Made by a program: the position numbers and the translations under genes
The notes under the pieces: model-generated
Told to the model about the DNA's origin: nothing
Databases searched by the model: none
Seen by the model: only the letters and a program-made list of their open reading frames with translations
Assembly (NCBI RefSeq): GCF_020783655.1
Contig: NZ_JAJGQH010000015.1
Span: forward strand, 86,665-150,664
DNA: 64,000 nt
Direction: 5' to 3'
Origin: Xanthomonas melonis
Lineage (GTDB): Bacteria; Pseudomonadota; Gammaproteobacteria; Xanthomonadales; Xanthomonadaceae
Shown here: piece after piece, positions 36,691-45,711 of the stretch
How positions within the stretch are numbered: the stretch's first letter is position 1
Layout of the letters: each line of letters begins with the position of its first letter

Positions 36691-36718
36691 TGTTGCAACA
36701 GGTGTTTCTTGCGTGCAA
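36691..36718. promoter_or_regulatory. Probable PrpR upstream activating site
   Basis: A perfect palindrome TGTTGCAACA (36691-36700) and a second dyad TTGCGTGCAA (36709-36718), centres 18 bases apart, with GTGTTTC repeated at 36683 and 36702. They lie 42-69 bases upstream of the sigma54 promoter, rather close for an enhancer, and could also serve prpR control. Confidence 0.6.
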
Positions 36719-36759
36719 CAGATGGGATGGTGACGTGTTTATTAATCAAGAACTTAAGC

Positions 36760-36776
36760 TTGGCATGCCGTTTGCG
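36760..36776 (+). promoter_or_regulatory. Sigma54 promoter of prpBC
   Basis: TTGGCATGCCGTTTGCG has GG and GC exactly 10 bases apart and fits the -24/-12 consensus TGGCAC-N5-TTGC. Transcription would start near 36787, about 20 bases before the prpB ATG. It matches the sigma54-type activator next door. Confidence 0.88.
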
Positions 36777-36807
36777 AACTTATCGCTATCTCATCGCAGG
36801 AATCGCC

Positions 36808-37704
36808 ATGACCTCTTCTTCCACCGCCACTGCCGGCACGCGCTTCCGCGCAGCGCTGGCCGCCGAGTCGCCGTTGCAGGTCATCGGCGCGATCAACGCC
36901 AACCATGCGCTGCTGGCCCAGCGTGCGGGCTACCAGGCCATCTATCTGTCCGGCGGCGGCGTGGCGGCCGGCTCGCTCGGGCTGCCTGACCTGGGCATCA
37001 ATACGCTGGAAGACGTGCTGATCGACGTGCGCCGCATCACCGACGTCTGCGAACTGCCGCTGCTGGTGGACGTGGACACCGGCTTCGGGCCGAGCGCGTT
37101 CAATATCGAGCGCACCATCAAGTCGTTGATCAAGGCGGGCGCGGCCGGGTGCCATATCGAAGACCAGGTGGGCGCCAAGCGCTGCGGGCATCGGCCGGGC
37201 AAGGAGATCGTGAGCCAGGGCGAGATGGTGGACCGGGTCAAGGCGGCAGCCGATGCCAAGACCGATCCGGCGTTCTTCCTGATCGCGCGTACCGATGCGA
37301 TCCAGATGGAAGGCGTGGAGGCGGCCATCGAGCGCGCCATCGCCTGCGTCGAGGCTGGCGCGGACGGCATCTTCGCCGAGGCAGCCTACGATCTGGAGAC
37401 CTACCAGCGCTTCGTCGATGCGGTGAAGGTGCCGGTGCTGGCCAACATCACCGAGTTCGGCAAGACGCCGCTGTTCACGCGCGAGCAGCTGGCGCAGGCT
37501 GGCGTGGCGATCCAGTTGTTTCCGTTGTCGGCGTTCCGTGCCGCCAACAAGGCCGCCGAAGCGGTCTATGCAGCGATCCGGCGCGACGGGCATCAACAAG
37601 CCGTGCTGGAGAGCATGCAGACGCGCGAGGAACTGTACGAACGCATCGGCTATCACGATTACGAGCAGCGCCTGGATGCGCTGTTCGCGCGTAAGGGCGC
37701 ATGA
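36808..37704 (+). CDS. prpB: 2-methylisocitrate lyase
   Basis: A 298-residue isocitrate-lyase-family enzyme that splits 2-methylisocitrate into pyruvate and succinate, the last step of the methylcitrate cycle. The active-site loop KRCGH is at 124-128 with VDVDTGFG at 88-95. The ATG at 36808 follows TCGCAGGAAT; the longer frame upstream would run over the promoter. prpC follows after 75 bases. Confidence 0.95.
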   Translation: MTSSSTATAGTRFRAALAAESPLQVIGAINANHALLAQRAGYQAIYLSGGGVAAGSLGLPDLGINTLEDVLIDVRRITDVCELPLLVDVDTGFGPSAFNIERTIKSLIKAGAAGCHIEDQVGAKRCGHRPGKEIVSQGEMVDRVKAAADAKTDPAFFLIARTDAIQMEGVEAAIERAIACVEAGADGIFAEAAYDLETYQRFVDAVKVPVLANITEFGKTPLFTREQLAQAGVAIQLFPLSAFRAANKAAEAVYAAIRRDGHQQAVLESMQTREELYERIGYHDYEQRLDALFARKGA

Positions 37705-37779
37705 TCGCGCATTGCCGCGCACAGGTTCCGTCATTTCGTCAGTGACATCGCACTACGCCACCGTTTGGGAGCTCAACGC

Positions 37780-38934
37780 ATGAACGACACCGCCATTCCC
37801 GGTTTCAAGCCGAAAAAATCCGTTGCCCTGTCCGGTACCGCCGCCGGCAATACCGCCCTGTGCACCGTGGGCCGTAGCGGCAACGACCTGCACTACCGCG
37901 GTTACGACATTCTCGACCTGGCCACCACCAGCGAGTTCGAGGAAATCGCTTACCTGCTGGTGCACGGCAAGCTGCCCAACAGCGGCGAGCTGCGCGGCTA
38001 CAAGGCCAAACTGCGCTCGCTGCGCGGCGTGCCGGCGGCAGTGAAGGCGGCGCTGGAACAACTGCCGCCGTCGGCGCATCCGATGGATGTGATGCGCACC
38101 GGCGTGTCGGTGCTGGGCTGCCTGCAGCCGGAGAAGGACGACCACAATCATCCGGGCGCGCGCGACATTGCCGACAAGCTGATGGCCTCGCTGGGCTCGA
38201 TGCTGCTGTACTGGTACCACTACAGCCATAACGGCAAGCGCATCGAGGTGGAGACCGATGACGATTCGATCGGCGGGCATTTCCTGCATTTGCTGCACGG
38301 GTTTACGCCAAAGGATTCGTGGGTGCGTGCAATGCACACCAGCCTGATCCTGTATGCCGAGCACGAGTTCAATGCATCCACCTTCGCCTGCCGCGTGATT
38401 GCCGGCACCGGCAGCGACATGTACAGCGCCATCGCCGGTGGTATCGGCGCGCTGCGCGGCCCCAAGCATGGCGGCGCCAATGAAGTGGCGTTCGAAGTGC
38501 AGAAGCGCTACGACACGCCGGATGAGGCCGAGGCGGATATCAAGGCGCGGGTGGAGCGCAAGGAAGTGGTGATCGGCTTCGGGCATCCGGTGTACACGGT
38601 GTCCGATCCGCGCAACAAGGTGATCAAGGACGTGGCGCGCGAGCTGTCCGAGGAGCAGGGCAGCCGCAAGATGTACGACATCGCCGAACGTCTGGAAACG
38701 GTGATGTGGGACATCAAGAAGATGTTCCCGAATCTGGATTGGTTCAGTGCGGTGAGCTACCACATGATGGGGGTGCCGACGGCGATGTTCACTCCGTTGT
38801 TCGTGCTGGCACGGACGGCCGGGTGGAGCGCGCACATCATCGAGCAGCGGGTGGACGGCAAGATCATCCGTCCCTCGGCGAACTACACCGGCCCGGAGGA
38901 TCGGGTGTTCGTGCCGCTGGATCAGCGTGACTGA
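37780..38934 (+). CDS. prpC: 2-methylcitrate synthase
   Basis: A 384-residue citrate-synthase-fold enzyme that condenses propionyl-CoA with oxaloacetate. The signature GPKHGGANE and the second active-site block [14 protein letters not shown] are intact. The short prokaryotic type and the N-terminus ([22 protein letters not shown]) match PrpC rather than GltA. It is behind prpB and before acnD, with a REP element and a low-complexity tract in the following gap. Confidence 0.95.
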   Translation: MNDTAIPGFKPKKSVALSGTAAGNTALCTVGRSGNDLHYRGYDILDLATTSEFEEIAYLLVHGKLPNSGELRGYKAKLRSLRGVPAAVKAALEQLPPSAHPMDVMRTGVSVLGCLQPEKDDHNHPGARDIADKLMASLGSMLLYWYHYSHNGKRIEVETDDDSIGGHFLHLLHGFTPKDSWVRAMHTSLILYAEHEFNASTFACRVIAGTGSDMYSAIAGGIGALRGPKHGGANEVAFEVQKRYDTPDEAEADIKARVERKEVVIGFGHPVYTVSDPRNKVIKDVARELSEEQGSRKMYDIAERLETVMWDIKKMFPNLDWFSAVSYHMMGVPTAMFTPLFVLARTAGWSAHIIEQRVDGKIIRPSANYTGPEDRVFVPLDQRD

Positions 38935-38953
38935 CATCGTTGGTGGCAGCTGG

Positions 38954-38998
38954 CCCTCATCCGCCCTTCGGGCACCTTCTCCCGCACGCGGGAGAAGG
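38954..38998. repeat. REP-like element between prpC and acnD
   Basis: CCCTCATCCGCCCTTCGGGC followed by ACCTTCTCCCG-CACG-CGGGAGAAGG: two hairpins, GCCC-TTCG-GGGC type and a perfect ten-base CCTTCTCCCG stem. Further copies lie at 46757-47013, 52070-52492 and in the array at 63304-64000. It may terminate or stabilise the prpBC message. Confidence 0.8.
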
Positions 38999-39016
38999 AA
39001 GAGCGTCAGCGGCCAG

Positions 39017-39080
39017 TAGCAACACCGAAAATAGCAACACCAAAAACAGCAACAGCAACAGCAACCGCAACCGCAACAGA
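39017..39080 (+). repeat. AGCAAC/CGCAAC low-complexity tract
   Basis: About ten degenerate units of AGCAAC, AGCAACACC and CGCAAC, ending about 30 bases before the acnD start. It resembles a simple-sequence tract; no coding role is apparent. Confidence 0.7.
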
Positions 39081-39108
39081 CCCCGCCCGCTTCGTGATGT
39101 CGCCAGCC

Positions 39109-41760
39109 ATGAATAGCCAGTACCGCAAGCCCTTGCCGGGCACTTCCTTGGATTACTTCGACGCGCGTGCAGCAGTGGACGCATTGCAGCCCGGCGCGTA
39201 TGCGGCGCTGCCTTACACCGCGCGCGTGCATGCGGAAAACCTGGTGCGGCGCGCCGAGCCGCAGCAGCTGGAGGCCTACCTTCGCCAGCTGATCGAGCGC
39301 AAGCGCGAGCTGGATTTTCCGTGGTTCCCGGCACGGGTGGTCTGCCACGACATCCTGGGACAGACCGCCCTGGTGGACCTGGCCGGTCTGCGCGATGCCA
39401 TCGCCGAGCAAGGCGGCGATCCGGCCCAGGTCAATCCGGTGGTGCCGGTACAGTTGATCGTGGATCACTCGTTGGCAGTGGAGTACGCGGGATTCGACAA
39501 GCAGGCATTCGCCAAGAATCGCGACGTGGAAGACCGCCGTAACGCCGACCGCTTCCACTTCATCGAGTGGACCAAGCGCGCGTTCGAGAACATGGAGGTG
39601 ATTCCACCGGGCAACGGGATCATGCACCAGATCAATCTGGAGAAGATGTCGCCGGTGATCTACACGCTGGATGGCGTGGCGTTCCCGGATACCTGCGTGG
39701 GGACCGACAGCCATACTCCGCATGTGGACGCGTTGGGCGTGATCGCGGTCGGCGTGGGCGGGCTGGAAGCGGAGAACGTGATGCTGGGACGCGCTTCGTG
39801 GATGCGCCTGCCGGATATCGTGGGTGTCGAGCTGACCGGGCGGCCGGCGCCGGGCATCACTGCCACCGATATCGTGCTGGCGTTGACCGAGTTCCTGCGT
39901 CAGCAACGCGTGGTGGGTGCCTATCTGGAATTTTTCGGCAGCGGTGCCAGCGCGCTGACCATCGGCGACCGCGCCACCATTTCCAATATGACGCCGGAAT
40001 TCGGTGCGACCGCGGCGATGTTCTACATCGATCAGCAGACCATCGATTACCTGCGCCTGACCGGTCGCGACGATGCGCAGGTGACGTTGGTGGAAACCTA
40101 CGCACGCCACACCGGGCTGTGGGCAGACGACCTGGCAACAGCGCAGTACGAACGTGTGCTGCGGTTCGATCTGTCCAGCGTGGTGCGCAACATGGCCGGG
40201 CCCTCCAACCCGCACAAGCGGGTGGCCACCAGCGAACTGGCAACCCGCGGCATCGCCGGTGCCTGGGACGAAGCGCCGGGGCAGATGCCCGATGGCGCGG
40301 TGATCATCGCCGCGATCACCTCATGCACCAATACCTCCAACCCGCGCAACGTCATTGCCGCAGGCCTGCTGGCACGCAATGCGAATGCGCGTGGCCTGAC
40401 CCGCAAGCCCTGGGTCAAGAGTTCGCTGGCGCCGGGGTCCAAGGCCGTGCAGCTGTATCTGGAAGAGGCCGGGCTGCTGAGCGAATTGGAACAGCTGGGC
40501 TTTGGCATCGTGGCGTTCGCCTGCACGACCTGCAATGGCATGAGCGGCGCGCTGGATCCGGCCATCCAGCAGGAGATCATCGATCGCGATCTGTACGCAA
40601 CCGCGGTGTTGTCCGGGAACCGCAATTTCGACGGGCGCATCCATCCGTATGCCAAACAGGCGTTCCTGGCTTCGCCGCCATTGGTGATCGCCTACGCGAT
40701 CGCCGGCACGGTGCGCTTCGATATCGAAAAGGACGTGCTCGGTATCGATGCCGCTGGTGTGCCGGTCACGTTGAAGGATCTGTGGCCAAGCGATGCCGAG
40801 ATCGATGCCGTGGTGGCGCGCAGCGTCAAGCCGGAGCATTTCCGCAGCGTGTACGACCCGATGTTCAAGCGCAGCGTGGGGCAGGGCGCCCGCGTCAGCC
40901 CGCTCTATGACTGGCGCCCGCAGAGCACGTACATCCGCCGCCCGCCGTACTGGGAAGGCGCGCTGGCCGGTGTACGCACGCTGCAGGGCATGCGTGCGCT
41001 TGCGGTGCTGGGCGACAACATCACCACCGATCACCTGTCGCCCTCCAATGCCATCCTGGCCAGCAGTGCGGCCGGCGAATATCTGGCGCAGATGGGCGTG
41101 CCGGAGGAAGACTTCAATTCCTACGCCACCCACCGCGGCGATCACCTCACCGCACAGCGCGCCACCTTCGCCAATCCGAAGTTGATCAATGAAATGGCAG
41201 TGGTCGATGGGCAGATCAAGGCCGGTTCGCTGACGCGATTGGAGCCGGACGGGCAGGTGCTGCGCATGTGGGAGGCGATCGAAACCTACATGACACGCAA
41301 GCAGCCGCTGATCATCATTGCCGGCGCCGATTACGGGCAGGGCTCCTCGCGCGACTGGGCCGCCAAGGGCGTGCGGCTGGCGGGGGTGGAAGCGATCGTG
41401 GCCGAAGGCTTCGAGCGGATTCACCGCACCAACCTGATCGGCATGGGCGTGCTGCCGCTGGAATTCGAACCTGGAACCGACCGCAAGAGCCTTGGTATCG
41501 ATGGCAGCGAGACCTTCGATGTGGCCGGTGAGCGCACGCCGGGCGCCACGCTGACACTCTCGATCCATCGGCGCAATGGCGAGCAGCTGCAGGTTCCGGT
41601 GACGTGCCGGCTGGACACTGCAGAGGAAGTATCGATCTACGAAGCCGGTGGTGTGCTGCAGAGGTTCGCGCAGGATTTCTTAGAGAGCCGGGATTCGGGA
41701 TTGGCGAGTCGGGATTCGTTAAAGGCGATATCAGCACCGCAAGCGCATCAGCGTCCCTGA
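39109..41760 (+). CDS. acnD: Fe/S-dependent 2-methylcitrate dehydratase AcnD
   Basis: An aconitase-family enzyme of about 883 residues that dehydrates 2-methylcitrate to 2-methylaconitate, replacing PrpD. The cluster cysteines are in ITSCTNTSNPRN and FACTTCNGMSG; GSSRDWAAKGVRLAGV is the C-terminal aconitase block. AcnD works only with PrpF, which follows. The ATG at 39109 is preferred; 39097 is in frame too. The normal domain ends at about LQRFAQDFLE; the last 27 residues (SRDSGLASRDSLKAIS..) are read from a GGGATTCGGGATTGG intergenic repeat and look like an added tail. Confidence 0.93.
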   Translation: MNSQYRKPLPGTSLDYFDARAAVDALQPGAYAALPYTARVHAENLVRRAEPQQLEAYLRQLIERKRELDFPWFPARVVCHDILGQTALVDLAGLRDAIAEQGGDPAQVNPVVPVQLIVDHSLAVEYAGFDKQAFAKNRDVEDRRNADRFHFIEWTKRAFENMEVIPPGNGIMHQINLEKMSPVIYTLDGVAFPDTCVGTDSHTPHVDALGVIAVGVGGLEAENVMLGRASWMRLPDIVGVELTGRPAPGITATDIVLALTEFLRQQRVVGAYLEFFGSGASALTIGDRATISNMTPEFGATAAMFYIDQQTIDYLRLTGRDDAQVTLVETYARHTGLWADDLATAQYERVLRFDLSSVVRNMAGPSNPHKRVATSELATRGIAGAWDEAPGQMPDGAVIIAAITSCTNTSNPRNVIAAGLLARNANARGLTRKPWVKSSLAPGSKAVQLYLEEAGLLSELEQLGFGIVAFACTTCNGMSGALDPAIQQEIIDRDLYATAVLSGNRNFDGRIHPYAKQAFLASPPLVIAYAIAGTVRFDIEKDVLGIDAAGVPVTLKDLWPSDAEIDAVVARSVKPEHFRSVYDPMFKRSVGQGARVSPLYDWRPQSTYIRRPPYWEGALAGVRTLQGMRALAVLGDNITTDHLSPSNAILASSAAGEYLAQMGVPEEDFNSYATHRGDHLTAQRATFANPKLINEMAVVDGQIKAGSLTRLEPDGQVLRMWEAIETYMTRKQPLIIIAGADYGQGSSRDWAAKGVRLAGVEAIVAEGFERIHRTNLIGMGVLPLEFEPGTDRKSLGIDGSETFDVAGERTPGATLTLSIHRRNGEQLQVPVTCRLDTAEEVSIYEAGGVLQRFAQDFLESRDSGLASRDSLKAISAPQAHQRP

Positions 41761-41811
41761 TTCCTGGTTTCCTGCCGCCACTCAAATCCCCACTCCCGAA
41801 TCCCCTTTCCC
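41684..41811. repeat. Palindromic GGGATTCG repeat, copy 3, entering acnD
   Basis: Left arm CCGGGATTCGGGATTGG and GAGTCGGGATTCG (41689-41720) inside the acnD reading frame, right arm CAAATCCCCACTCCCGAATC and on (41782-41811) in the gap before prpF. Same family as the elements at 9190 and 9882. Confidence 0.8.
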
Positions 41812-41820
41812 GGCCTTTTC

Positions 41821-43020
41821 ATGACCCATCGTCCCCAACTCCGTATTCCTGCCACCTACATGCGAGGCGGCACCAGCAAAGGAGTGTTCTTCCGTCTGCA
41901 GGATCTGCCGGCTGCGGCACAGACGCCCGGGCCGGCCCGTGACGCGCTGCTGATGCGCGTGATTGGATCGCCCGACCCCTATGCCAAGCACACCGACGGC
42001 ATGGGCGGGGCCACCTCCAGCACCAGCAAATGCGTGATCATCGCAGCCGCTTCGGTACCCGACCACGACGTGGACTACCTGTATGGCCAGGTCGCCATCG
42101 ACACCGCCTTCGTGGACTGGAGCGGAAACTGCGGCAACCTCAGCACCGCAGTGGGGCCGTTCGCGATCAGCAACGGCTTCGTCGATCCGGCCCGCGTCCC
42201 GCGTGATGGCACCTGTACGGTGCGGATCTGGCAGGCCAACATCGGAAAGACCATCCTGGCGCATGTGCCGATCGTGGACGGGCAGGTGCAGGAAACCGGC
42301 GACTTCGAACTGGACGGCGTGACGTTTCCCGCGGCCGAAATACAGCTGGAATTCCTCGACCCGGCCGACGATGCCGAAGGCGAGGGCGGGGCGATGTTTC
42401 CTACCGGCAATCTCATCGACCAGTTGGACATTCCCGGCCTGGGCCGGCTCGATGCGACGCTGATCAACGCCGGCATTCCAACCATCTTCGTCAATGCGCG
42501 CGATCTGGGATACGCCGGCACCGAGTTGCAGGACGCCATCAATGGCGACCCGCGCGCGTTGACCATGTTCGAAACATTGCGCGCGCACGGCGCCGTACGG
42601 ATGGGCCTGATCGCGACGGTGGAAGACGCAGCGACGCGGCAGCACACGCCCAAGGTCGCGTTCGTGGCGCCACCGGCCGACTACATCGCATCCAGCGGCA
42701 AGCCGGTGCGCGCGGACGGGATCGATCTGCTGGTGCGTGCGATGTCGATGGGCAAGCTGCATCACGCGATGATGGGGACCGCCGCCGTTGCCATCGGCAC
42801 TGCAGCCGCCGTACCGGGGACCTTGGTCAGCCTGGCCGCGGGCGGAGCCGCGCGTTCGGCAGTGCGATTCGGGCACCCCTCCGGGACCTTGCGGGTCGGG
42901 GCCGAGGCGAACTGCGTCGACGGGCAATGGCAGGTGACCAGGGCACTGATGAGCCGCAGCGCACGGGTGTTGATGGAAGGCTGGGTGCGGGTGCCGGACG
43001 AGGCTGCAAGCACACGCTGA
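41821..43020 (+). CDS. prpF: 2-methylaconitate isomerase PrpF
   Basis: A 399-residue protein of the PrpF family (diaminopimelate-epimerase-like fold) that isomerises trans- to cis-2-methylaconitate and is required for AcnD. Family blocks: PATYMRGGTSKGVFF, GMGGATSSTSKC, and DWSGNCGNLSTAVGPFAI. It follows acnD at 60 bases with the right arm of the palindromic repeat between. It completes the propionate route acnD-prpF type. Confidence 0.93.
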   Translation: MTHRPQLRIPATYMRGGTSKGVFFRLQDLPAAAQTPGPARDALLMRVIGSPDPYAKHTDGMGGATSSTSKCVIIAAASVPDHDVDYLYGQVAIDTAFVDWSGNCGNLSTAVGPFAISNGFVDPARVPRDGTCTVRIWQANIGKTILAHVPIVDGQVQETGDFELDGVTFPAAEIQLEFLDPADDAEGEGGAMFPTGNLIDQLDIPGLGRLDATLINAGIPTIFVNARDLGYAGTELQDAINGDPRALTMFETLRAHGAVRMGLIATVEDAATRQHTPKVAFVAPPADYIASSGKPVRADGIDLLVRAMSMGKLHHAMMGTAAVAIGTAAAVPGTLVSLAAGGAARSAVRFGHPSGTLRVGAEANCVDGQWQVTRALMSRSARVLMEGWVRVPDEAASTR

Positions 43021-43282
43021 GGCCCGCGCTGGCGGGCGCCGGCATGTTTCTGCCGAAACTTGGTCTGAGACGGACGTTGCAGGTTCAGAGGATGGCGGCC
43101 TTGGCTGGTCGGCGCGAGGCCGGTGCCTGCAGGGGGGGATGGGCGAAAGCTGCGCGCGGCCGGTCTCGACGATCCCGCCTGAAACAGCCTCCCCAAACCG
43201 GCGCGCGTTGCCTCGCGGGCTTTAGACCGTCTTTGCAGCGCGTGGGGGAGGGGCGGTACACAAATTGCACAGCCGTGTTGCA

Positions 43283-43308
43283 TTAATTCGAACGGCATTT
43301 CGAATTAA
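43283..43308. promoter_or_regulatory. Perfect inverted repeat upstream of a TonB receptor
   Basis: TTAATTCGAA and TTCGAATTAA are perfect ten-base arms with a six-base spacer CGGCAT, 110 bases before the receptor ATG. The arms also hold a TTCGAA palindrome each. The flanking 120 bases are AT-rich, the mark of a promoter. This is an operator for an unknown repressor or activator. Confidence 0.75.
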
Positions 43309-43418
43309 AGAAACTTTTTCGTACGGGCTCTGCCATATTTGTGTAAATCGTGTTAATTCTGTTGCACCGCGGCATGCAGACGCGGCCGTCCCGTCACCCG
43401 AATTCCGGAGTTCTTTCC

Positions 43419-45635
43419 ATGTCAGCCAGCCGGTCGCTCAAGATCAGCGTGCTCGCCGTTGCCGTCGCGTCCCTCCTCCCGCTCCATGCCGCCGCCCAGC
43501 AGGCGCCCGGCGACGACGGTGTCGTGCGGCTGGACGCGGTCAAGGTCACGGTCGAGCGCCGCTCCGAAGACTCCAAGGACGTGCCGGTGTCGGCATCGGT
43601 GCTGCGCCCCGAATTCCTGGATGCCATCGCCACCAGCGGTTCGGACATCCGCGTGCTGGCCGGCAAGACACCCAGCCTCAACATCGAATCCTCCAATGGC
43701 CGCGTGTTCCCGCGCGTGTACATCCGTGGCTATGGCAATACCGACTTCAACACCTACGCCTCGCAGCCGGTGTCGCTGATCTATGACGACGTGGTGCAGG
43801 AAAACGCGTTCCTGAAGGGCTTCCCGATCTTCGATCTGGAAGGTCTGGAAGTACTGCGCGGCCCGCAGGGCACCCTGTTCGGCCGCAATACGCCGGCCGG
43901 CGTGGTCAAGTTCAATTCGGTCAAGCCGGCGATCGGCGCCAACGATGGCTACGCCAGCCTGTCGTATGGCACCTACGGCACCATGACCCTGGAGAGCGGC
44001 CTGAGCATCGCGATGGGCGAGCACTGGGCCGCGCGTCTGTCCACCCTGGGCCAGCGCCGCGACGACTGGGTGGAGAATCGCGACGGACGCGACCTGGAAG
44101 GCTATACCGACTCGGCCGTGCGCCTGCAGCTGCTGTATCAGGCCAGCGACGATTTCAGCGCCTTGTTCAATGCGCATGCGCGCCATCTGGACGGCACCGC
44201 GCGGCTGTTCCGCGCCAACATCATCCAGCCCGGCACCAATCAGCTGGTGGATGGCTTCGATGCCGAGCGATCCTCCATCGACGGCGCCAACACCCAGGAA
44301 CTGCAGACCTACGGCGGTAGCGCCACGCTGACCTGGGACCTGGGCGACATCGCCTTGCACTCGATCAGCGCCTACGAAGGCATCGGCAAGTACTACAGCC
44401 GCGGCGACATCGACGGCGGCTTCGGCGCAGTGTTCGCACCGCCGTCCGGACCGGGCGTGATTCCGTTCCCGGTGGAGACCGCCGGCGGCATCAAGAACCT
44501 GGACCAGTACAGCCAGGAGCTGCGCGCCGAATCGCAGTACGCAGGCCCGCTCAACTGGCAGGCCGGTCTGTACTACTTCCACGATGACGTGGAGGGCGAG
44601 AACTACACCTACAACACCTTCAGCGGCGGCAGCCTGGCCAGCTACCAGCTGACCCGCCAGCGCAACACCTCGTGGGCGGCGTTCGGTTCGTTGAACTATG
44701 CGGCCACCGATCGCCTGAACCTGCGCGCCGGTATCCGCTACACCTACGACAAGAAGACCTTTGACGTGCTGGCGCTGGACCGCGTCATCCTGCAGAACCC
44801 CTCCAGCGGCGAGACCGACAACTCCAAGGTCACCGGCGATCTTGCAGCGACCTTCGCCATCAACGACGACGTCAACGTGTATGCGCGTGCCGCACGCGGT
44901 TTCCGCGGCGCCAGCTTCGGCGTGCCATCGGCCACTGCGCCGCTGACCGTGGCCGAGCCGGAGACGGTGGATTCGTTCGAGATCGGCATCAAGTCCGATC
45001 TGTTCGACAACCGCGCGCGGCTGAGCTTCGACATCTACGATTTCCGGGTGAAGAATCAGCAGCTCACCGCGGTGGGCGGCGCGTCCAACGACGTGCGCCT
45101 GCTCAATGCCGACAAGACCAAGGCGCGTGGTGCCGAGTTCGACTTCGAAGCCTTGATCACCCAGAACCTGCGCGTGACCGCCGGCGGCGCCTATAACTGG
45201 ACCCGCATCGACGATCCGGGCCTGTCGGTAGGCATTTGCCGCACCTGCACCGTGACCGACCCGATCAACGCGGCCGGCCGCGCCGTGATCGACGGCAACG
45301 ATCTGCCGCAGGCCGCCAAGTGGATGGCCAATGCCACCTTGCGCTACGGCATCCCGATGGGCGATGACGGCGAGCTGTTCTTCTACACCGACTGGTCCTA
45401 CCGCAGCGAAGTGAATTTCTTCCTGTACGACTCGCGCGAGTTCACCGGCCAGCCGCTGGTCGAGGGTGGCGCCAAGATCGGCTACAACTGGGGTGCGGGT
45501 GCATACGAGTTGTCGGTGTTCTGCCGCAACTGCACCAACCAGATCCGCGTGACCGGCGCGATCGACTTCAACAACCTCACCGGCTTCATCAACGATCCGC
45601 GCATCGTCGGTGCGCAGTTCCGCGCCAACTTCTGA
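43419..45635 (+). CDS. TonB-dependent receptor
   Basis: A 738-residue outer-membrane receptor with a signal peptide (cleavage near HAAAQQ, residue 24), plug domain 45-160 (VPVSASVLRPEFLDA, VYIRGYGNTDFNTY, LEVLRGPQGTLFGRNTPAG) and a beta barrel ending in the aromatic GAQFRANF. The likely TonB box is in VRLDAVKVTVERR. The ligand is unknown; the plug type resembles siderophore and nutrient receptors. It has its own promoter region with the 43283 dyad and ends in a terminator. The exported nucleoside hydrolase beside it hints at nucleoside scavenging, an inference only. Confidence 0.9.
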   Translation: MSASRSLKISVLAVAVASLLPLHAAAQQAPGDDGVVRLDAVKVTVERRSEDSKDVPVSASVLRPEFLDAIATSGSDIRVLAGKTPSLNIESSNGRVFPRVYIRGYGNTDFNTYASQPVSLIYDDVVQENAFLKGFPIFDLEGLEVLRGPQGTLFGRNTPAGVVKFNSVKPAIGANDGYASLSYGTYGTMTLESGLSIAMGEHWAARLSTLGQRRDDWVENRDGRDLEGYTDSAVRLQLLYQASDDFSALFNAHARHLDGTARLFRANIIQPGTNQLVDGFDAERSSIDGANTQELQTYGGSATLTWDLGDIALHSISAYEGIGKYYSRGDIDGGFGAVFAPPSGPGVIPFPVETAGGIKNLDQYSQELRAESQYAGPLNWQAGLYYFHDDVEGENYTYNTFSGGSLASYQLTRQRNTSWAAFGSLNYAATDRLNLRAGIRYTYDKKTFDVLALDRVILQNPSSGETDNSKVTGDLAATFAINDDVNVYARAARGFRGASFGVPSATAPLTVAEPETVDSFEIGIKSDLFDNRARLSFDIYDFRVKNQQLTAVGGASNDVRLLNADKTKARGAEFDFEALITQNLRVTAGGAYNWTRIDDPGLSVGICRTCTVTDPINAAGRAVIDGNDLPQAAKWMANATLRYGIPMGDDGELFFYTDWSYRSEVNFFLYDSREFTGQPLVEGGAKIGYNWGAGAYELSVFCRNCTNQIRVTGAIDFNNLTGFINDPRIVGAQFRANF

Positions 45636-45660
45636 TCGGCGTCGTGGTGTAGCACTCTCG

Positions 45661-45691
45661 AACCGCCGGCTATCATGCCGGCGGTTTTTTT
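45661..45691 (+). terminator. Terminator after the TonB receptor
   Basis: Ten-base stem AACCGCCGGC/GCCGGCGGTT with loop TATCAT, followed by seven T. It separates the receptor from the nucleoside hydrolase gene 20 bases on. Confidence 0.92.
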
Positions 45692-45711
45692 ATGGCGGCA
45701 GGAGTGAGGAC

